Source: Methylococcales bacterium (lineage in GTDB: Bacteria > Pseudomonadota > Gammaproteobacteria > Methylococcales > Methylomonadaceae). Taken from it: a stretch of DNA of 64,000 nt. Under the pieces are notes generated by a model that ran no database searches, had not been told where the DNA came from, and saw only the letters and a list, made by a program, of their open reading frames with translations. Of the stretch, positions 59,827-64,000 are shown in pieces (the first letter of the stretch is position 1; the number at the start of each line of letters is the position of its first letter). Location: the NCBI GenBank assembly GCA_030753675.1, contig JASMBU010000006.1, positions 23,089 through 87,088 on the forward strand. The letters are read 5' to 3'. The position numbers were made by a program, and so were the translations under genes.

Positions 59827-60504
59827 TTACTTACGTTTATCTTTTTTAGAAACAGTATTTTTAGCCTGACTATCATAGCCAAAAACTTCGCCTTTGAATA
59901 TCCAAACTTTAATACCGATAATGCCATATGTTGTTAATGCTTCAGCAAAACCGTAATCAATATCTGCTCTCAAAGTGTGCAACGGTACACGACCTTCCCG
60001 ATACCATTCGCTTCGGGCAATTTCTGCCCCATTTAGACGTCCGCCTAAATTAATCTTTATCCCTTCAGCACCTAATCTCATCGTATTAGTTACTGAACGT
60101 TTCATAGCTCTGCGATACATAATGCGTCGCTCTAATTGCTGCGCGATACCTTCTGCAACCAATTGAGCATCTAACTCTGGTTTTCTAATCTCTTCAACAT
60201 TAATTTGAACAGGAACGCCCATCATTGCGGAAACTGCTGTGCGTAATTTATCAATATCTTCGCCTTTCTTACCAATAACGATACCAGGGCGGGCTGAATG
60301 AACCGTTATCTGGGCATTCCCAGAAGGACGGTTAATCTGAATTCTACTTACTGATGCATGTGCAAGTTTTTCTTTAAGAAAACTTCGGACTTTCAAATCC
60401 TGACCCAACAAAACAGGATAGTCTTTTGAGTTTGCATACCACCTGGATGTCCAGTCTTTAACAATCCCTAAACGTATACCCGTTGGATGTACCTTTTGAC
60501 CCAT
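59827..60504 (-). CDS. rpsC: 30S ribosomal protein S3
   Basis: S3 lines the mRNA entry channel. The 225 residues start [20 protein letters not shown]; the KH domain has [20 protein letters not shown] and the C-terminal domain has [20 protein letters not shown] with the entry-pore basic residues. The C-terminal tail is short and lysine-rich. It follows rplV by 12 bases. Confidence 0.99.
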   Translation of the reverse strand: MGQKVHPTGIRLGIVKDWTSRWYANSKDYPVLLGQDLKVRSFLKEKLAHASVSRIQINRPSGNAQITVHSARPGIVIGKKGEDIDKLRTAVSAMMGVPVQINVEEIRKPELDAQLVAEGIAQQLERRIMYRRAMKRSVTNTMRLGAEGIKINLGGRLNGAEIARSEWYREGRVPLHTLRADIDYGFAEALTTYGIIGIKVWIFKGEVFGYDSQAKNTVSKKDKRK

Positions 60505-60516
60505 TACAATTTACCC

Positions 60517-60852
60517 CTACTCGAATTCAGTTACTTTTATGGTTATATGACACGAACGTTTTAAAATACGATTCGCTCTACCTTTAGCACGTGTTCGCAG
60601 GCGTTTTTGTGTTGAACCTTCATTAACGTACACAGTTGAAACCTTTAATTCATCAACATCAGCATCTTCGTTATGTTCTGCGTTAGCGATTGCTGACTCA
60701 AGAATTTTTAGCATAAGACCAGCCGCTTTCTTAGGACTGAACTTTAAAATATTCAATGCTTTATCTACAGGCAACCCTCTAATTTGATCACCAACCAAGC
60801 GAGCTTTTTGAGCTGACATGGGTGCATTATTTAATCTTGCTGATATTTCCAT
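60517..60852 (-). CDS. rplV: 50S ribosomal protein L22
   Basis: L22 reaches into the exit tunnel, where its loop contacts macrolides and nascent arrest peptides. The 111 residues include [20 protein letters not shown], a NAEHN-containing segment and the loop [20 protein letters not shown]. It lies between rpsS and rpsC. Confidence 0.99.
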   Translation of the reverse strand: MEISARLNNAPMSAQKARLVGDQIRGLPVDKALNILKFSPKKAAGLMLKILESAIANAEHNEDADVDELKVSTVYVNEGSTQKRLRTRAKGRANRILKRSCHITIKVTEFE

Positions 60853-60864
60853 CTTTAAAAAACC

Positions 60865-61137
60865 TTATTTTGATTTCTTATCGGCCAAATGACCTCTGAA
60901 TGTACGCGTTGGCGCAAATTCACCTAGTTTATGACCAACCATATTCTCTGTAATTAATACAGGCATATGTTGGCGCCCATTATGAACCGCAAGGGTTAAC
61001 CCAAGCATATCCGGAAGAATCATAGATCTACGCGACCATGTCTTAATGGGTTTCTTTTTGTTCGACTCAACTGCATCAGCTACTTTTTTAAGTAGATGAT
61101 GATCAACAAATGGTCCTTTCTTTATTGAGCGTGCCAC
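60865..61137 (-). CDS. rpsS: 30S ribosomal protein S19
   Basis: S19 is a head protein that contacts S13 and the A-site region. The 90 residues contain [40 protein letters not shown] and [19 protein letters not shown]. It lies between rplB and rplV. Confidence 0.99.
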   Translation of the reverse strand: MARSIKKGPFVDHHLLKKVADAVESNKKKPIKTWSRRSMILPDMLGLTLAVHNGRQHMPVLITENMVGHKLGEFAPTRTFRGHLADKKSK

Positions 61138-61148
61138 GCTAACCTCTC

Positions 61149-61976
61149 TTATTTCTTCTTACGACGTCTAACAATCATATTGTCAGTACGCTTGTTTTTA
61201 CGAGTTTTAAAACCTTTAGTCTGAACACCCCATGGCGAAACAGGATGACGCCCTCCTGAGGTACGACCTTCTCCACCACCATGCGGATGATCCACTGGAT
61301 TCATTGCTACACCACGAACAGTAGGTCTAATTCCACGCCTTCTTGATGCACCCGCATTACCGAGTGATCTCAAATTATGCTCAGAATTAGAAACTTCCCC
61401 AACCACACCCCTACATTCCGCTAATACTTTACGCATTTCACCTGAACGTAAACGCAGCGTCACATGAGCGCCTTCTTTGGCGACCAACTGAACAGAGGTT
61501 CCCGCACTTCTTGCAATTTGCGCACCTTTACCGGGTTTTAATTCAACACAATGAATCAATGAACCCAAAGGCATATTTCGTAATGGCAAGCAGTTACCGG
61601 TTTTAATAGGAGCATGCGGCCCAGAAACAATACTATCTCCAGCCGAAAGATCCTTCGGTGCAATAATATACTTCCGATCCCCATCATTATACAACACTAA
61701 TGCAATATTAGCAGTTCTATTTGGATCATATTCTAGACGTTCCACAATTGCTGGGATTTCATCTTTAGTTCGTTTGAAATCAATAACCCTATAATGTTGC
61801 TTATGCCCACCACCTATATGTCGGGTAGTAATTCTACCTTGGTTATTTCTGCCGCCCGTTTTACTTTTCTTTTCCAATAATGCCGCGTAAGGCTTGCCTT
61901 TGTGTAAATCGTCATTTTTAACACGAATTACAAAGCGCGATCCTGGAGAGGTCGGTTTTAATTTTACAATTGCCAT
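61149..61976 (-). CDS. rplB: 50S ribosomal protein L2
   Basis: L2 is needed for subunit joining and peptidyl transferase assembly. The 275 residues contain the N-terminal [20 protein letters not shown], the repeated basic glycine stretches ([20 protein letters not shown]) and the highly conserved [20 protein letters not shown] with the His of the catalytic neighbourhood. It follows rplW. Confidence 0.99.
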   Translation of the reverse strand: MAIVKLKPTSPGSRFVIRVKNDDLHKGKPYAALLEKKSKTGGRNNQGRITTRHIGGGHKQHYRVIDFKRTKDEIPAIVERLEYDPNRTANIALVLYNDGDRKYIIAPKDLSAGDSIVSGPHAPIKTGNCLPLRNMPLGSLIHCVELKPGKGAQIARSAGTSVQLVAKEGAHVTLRLRSGEMRKVLAECRGVVGEVSNSEHNLRSLGNAGASRRRGIRPTVRGVAMNPVDHPHGGGEGRTSGGRHPVSPWGVQTKGFKTRKNKRTDNMIVRRRKKK

Positions 61977-62012
61977 GAGTTCACCGTATCTATTGAGCTT
62001 ATTCTTAATTTA

Positions 62013-62306
62013 TCAGGCTGTAGCAAAATCAATATCATGACCTGGCTTCAACTTAACGTATGCCTTTTTCCAGTCTGATCTTTTGCCAAATGAGCGACCG
62101 AATCGCTTCACCTTACCTTTAACATTAAGGACCTGAACCGAGTCAACCTCAACATCAAACATTAATTCTACTGATTTTTTAATATCAACTTTTGTTGCCC
62201 GCGTTTGCACTTTAAAAACAAACCGCTTATTCTTTTCAGCGTCTACACTAGATTTTTCAGACACAATCGGGGCTAAAATCAAACCTGCTAACTCTTGATT
62301 ATTCAT
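62013..62306 (-). CDS. rplW: 50S ribosomal protein L23
   Basis: L23 is the docking point for trigger factor and SRP at the tunnel exit. The 97 residues contain LILAPIVSEKSSVDAEKNKR, TKVDIKKSVELMFDVEVDSV and GRSFGKRSDWKKAYVKLKPG. Its start overlaps the rplD stop as ATGA. Confidence 0.99.
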   Translation of the reverse strand: MNNQELAGLILAPIVSEKSSVDAEKNKRFVFKVQTRATKVDIKKSVELMFDVEVDSVQVLNVKGKVKRFGRSFGKRSDWKKAYVKLKPGHDIDFATA

Positions 62307-62923
62307 CCTAAACGCTCCTCTAACTGCTTTAAAGCCTGCTCAGTCATAATCACTTTATCAGCGCCTACTAAATAAGCAGGGTTAAGATAATTAGTTGTAG
62401 TTACTGAAAGGTTCGGAATATTTCTTGAAGCCAACTCAAGGTTTTCATTAATATCATGTGTAACAATCATGATCCTATTCGCATCAACATCAACCAACTT
62501 TGCAGCCAGCTCCTTAGTTTTAGGCGAGGCAGGAATAATGTCATTACTGACAACCAGACGATCTTGGCGAAGTAGTTCTGAAAAAATAGACTTAACCGCT
62601 ATCTTAAACATCTTCTTATTTAATTTCTGGTCATGATTTCTAGGTTGAGCAGCAAAAGTCACCCCACCTGTACGCCACAACGGACTCCTTGAAGTACCTG
62701 CTCTAGCTCGACCGTTACCTTTCTGACGCCATGGCTTAATACCACCGCCACTAACTGCTGAGCGATTTTTTTGTGCCTTAGTACCTGCTCTTGCACCAGC
62801 CAAATACTTAGTCACTAATTGATGAACCAATGTTTCATTAAATGGTTGATCAAAAACAGCCTCGGATACCGCAACAGCACCGACTGAGTCTTTATCGCTA
62901 ATTGCTTTAACTTGTAAAACCAT
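62303..62923 (-). CDS. rplD: 50S ribosomal protein L4
   Basis: L4 builds part of the exit tunnel and in E. coli represses its own S10 operon by binding the leader. The 206 residues include the tunnel loop KAQKNRSAVSGGGIKPWRQK with GNGRARAGTSRSPLWRTGGV. In this window the leader ahead of rpsJ is only a few bases, so L4 control of that kind cannot act at a leader directly before rpsJ. Confidence 0.99.
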   Translation of the reverse strand: MVLQVKAISDKDSVGAVAVSEAVFDQPFNETLVHQLVTKYLAGARAGTKAQKNRSAVSGGGIKPWRQKGNGRARAGTSRSPLWRTGGVTFAAQPRNHDQKLNKKMFKIAVKSIFSELLRQDRLVVSNDIIPASPKTKELAAKLVDVDANRIMIVTHDINENLELASRNIPNLSVTTTNYLNPAYLVGADKVIMTEQALKQLEERLG

Positions 62924-62926
62924 TGC

Positions 62927-63577
62927 TTAACCTTTATTTTTTAATTTAATCGCAGGTGTTATCACAACATCACCGCCTTTAGGTCCTGGAACAGCACCCT
63001 TAACCAAGATAAGATTTCTTTCTTCATCTACAGAATGAATGGTCAGGCTTTGCACGGTTGCTTTAACAGCACCCATATGACCAGACATTTTCTTACCTTT
63101 GAATACACGCCCTGGTGTTTGACACTGACCAATCGATCCGTTTGATCTATGCGAAATAGAGTTACCGTGGGTCGCATCCTGCATCGTAAAGTTATGACGT
63201 TTCACACCACCCTGAAAGCCTTTACCAATACTGACACCACACGCATCAACCAATTGTCCTTTTTCAAACAAAGAGACAGGAAGCTGCTCACCCAACACAT
63301 AGTCTTCTACCTCTTTCGGTTCTACACGAAATTCCCAAAGACCACGTCCGGCTAAACTTTCAGCAGCTGCATAATGCCCCGCCATTGCCTTACTTACTCT
63401 TGAAGATTTTTTCTCACCCGCGGCTACTTGCAAAGCAGTATAACCATCACGCTCAGTTGTTTTAACCTGAGTCACACGATTATTCTCTACTTGTAACACT
63501 GTAACGGGAACCGAAGAGCCATCTGCTTCGAAAACTCTCGTCATACCACATTTACGTCCAATAAGACCCATTGACAT
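62927..63577 (-). CDS. rplC: 50S ribosomal protein L3
   Basis: L3 is among the first proteins in 50S assembly. The 216 residues start [20 protein letters not shown] (a second ATG two codons on is possible) and include the conserved [20 protein letters not shown] and [20 protein letters not shown]. It lies between rpsJ and rplD. Confidence 0.99.
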   Translation of the reverse strand: MSMGLIGRKCGMTRVFEADGSSVPVTVLQVENNRVTQVKTTERDGYTALQVAAGEKKSSRVSKAMAGHYAAAESLAGRGLWEFRVEPKEVEDYVLGEQLPVSLFEKGQLVDACGVSIGKGFQGGVKRHNFTMQDATHGNSISHRSNGSIGQCQTPGRVFKGKKMSGHMGAVKATVQSLTIHSVDEERNLILVKGAVPGPKGGDVVITPAIKLKNKG

Positions 63578-63606
63578 TTGTCAATTCCTCTCTACTTGCT
63601 TATTAC

Positions 63607-63918
63607 TTAATTAAGTTGAATCTGAACATCAACACCAGCCGCTAGATCAAGCTTCATTAAAGCATCTACCGTTTTATCGGTTGGCTCTACAATATCTAGC
63701 ATGCGTTTGTATGTTCTCAATTCATATTGATCACGCGCATCTTTATTCACATGCGGTGAAATCAAAACCGTGAATCGTTCTTTTTTCGTTGGTAATGGAA
63801 TAGGCCCTTTAACCATAGCCCCGGTCCGTTTAGCAGTTTCCGTTATTTCACCCGCAGACTGATCGATCAATTTATGATCAAATGCTTTTAACCGTATTCT
63901 AATTGTTTGGTTTGCCAT
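63607..63918 (-). CDS. rpsJ: 30S ribosomal protein S10
   Basis: S10 belongs to the 30S head and, as NusE, to antitermination complexes. From the ATG at 63918 ([20 protein letters not shown]) it has 103 residues, the usual size; a GTG at 63927 is in frame but overlaps the tuf stop. [20 protein letters not shown] and [20 protein letters not shown] are conserved. It begins the S10 block five bases after tuf, whose last codons also carry its ribosome site. Confidence 0.98.
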   Translation of the reverse strand: MANQTIRIRLKAFDHKLIDQSAGEITETAKRTGAMVKGPIPLPTKKERFTVLISPHVNKDARDQYELRTYKRMLDIVEPTDKTVDALMKLDLAAGVDVQIQLN

Positions 63919-63923
63919 TACAC

Positions 63924-64000
63924 TCACTCTATAATTTTAGCTACTACGCCCGCACCCACTGTGCGACCACCTTCTCTTACCGCGAAACGCAAACCATCTT
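63924..64000 (-). CDS. tuf: Elongation factor Tu, C-terminal end only
   Basis: The last 25 codons of EF-Tu read on the minus strand: [20 protein letters not shown], then KIIE and TGA at 63926-63924. The ending is the characteristic EF-Tu domain 3 signature ([15 protein letters not shown]). The rest of the gene lies beyond the right edge, in the str-operon position upstream of rpsJ. Confidence 0.97.
   Translation of the reverse strand, partial: DGLRFAVREGGRTVGAGVVAKIIE

Overview
The window reads as the chromosome of an AT-leaning gammaproteobacterial methylotroph, most likely a methanotroph of the order Methylococcales. The reasons are a complete tetrahydromethanopterin/methanofuran C1 module (fhcB-A-D-C, 31582-36328) set among typical gammaproteobacterial gene blocks: S10-spc-alpha ribosomal operons, rpoN-hpf-rapZ, lptB-lptA-lptC-kdsC-kdsD, mlaFED-B-murA-hisGDC, petABC-sspAB and minCDE. 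The genus cannot be named from sequence reading alone. No rRNA, tRNA, CRISPR array, insertion sequence or prophage was seen. Coding density is high throughout.

Layout. 1-2824: pntA (5' end outside the window) and pntB, closed by a strong bidirectional terminator. 2888-5222 (minus): a periplasmic rhodanese and thiC, with a TPP riboswitch and an extended -10 promoter upstream. 5598-7423: minC, minD and minE. 7478-16542 (minus): mgtE, rapZ, hpf, rpoN, the LPS-transport/Kdo block and a Ca2+/Na+ exchanger. 16676-23490 (plus): the Mla lipid transporter without mlaC, then murA and hisG/D/C. 23586-27476: the cytochrome bc1 complex petABC and the stringent starvation proteins sspA and sspB. 27512-29243: a DUF1820 protein, a YtoQ-family protein and the decayed remains of a hybrid histidine kinase. 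29244-31490: a membrane-anchored spermidine-synthase-like protein. 31582-38813: the C1 module. 38936-50394: single genes for envelope, RNA, redox and sulfur functions (DUF3581, lpxD, hrpA, a BASS transporter, sodB, a double CDGSH protein, a CYTH protein, a TPR protein, a CysB-type regulator, a TauE/SafE exporter, fdxA). 50465-64000 (minus): rplQ back through rpsJ, and the last codons of tuf.

The most interesting part is 31582-38813. The four fhc genes run leftward. Divergent from them, across a 280-base gap, is a 734-codon gene whose N-terminal ~115 residues look like FwdD/FmdD, the molybdopterin-dinucleotide-binding subunit of archaeal formylmethanofuran dehydrogenase. The remaining ~610 residues are a complete CysJ-type diflavin reductase (FMN, FAD, NADPH). 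The neighbouring FhcB keeps the four N-terminal cysteines and the Cys-His and Arg positions that, from my knowledge of the archaeal enzyme, bind the [4Fe-4S] cluster and the W/Mo centre. Bacterial Fhc is usually described as a non-redox formyltransferase/hydrolase. Together these genes suggest a redox-active formylmethanofuran dehydrogenase that exchanges electrons with NADP(H) through a fused flavoprotein. This is an inference to be tested, not something the sequence proves.

Smaller observations are an LptA homologue enlarged by about three ~72-residue repeats, an Asn in the Walker A loop of RapZ, a short-form HisG that should need HisZ, the absence of ptsN and mlaC from their usual places, and a 13-bp perfect hairpin whose loop holds the stop codon of the FwdD-CysJ fusion.
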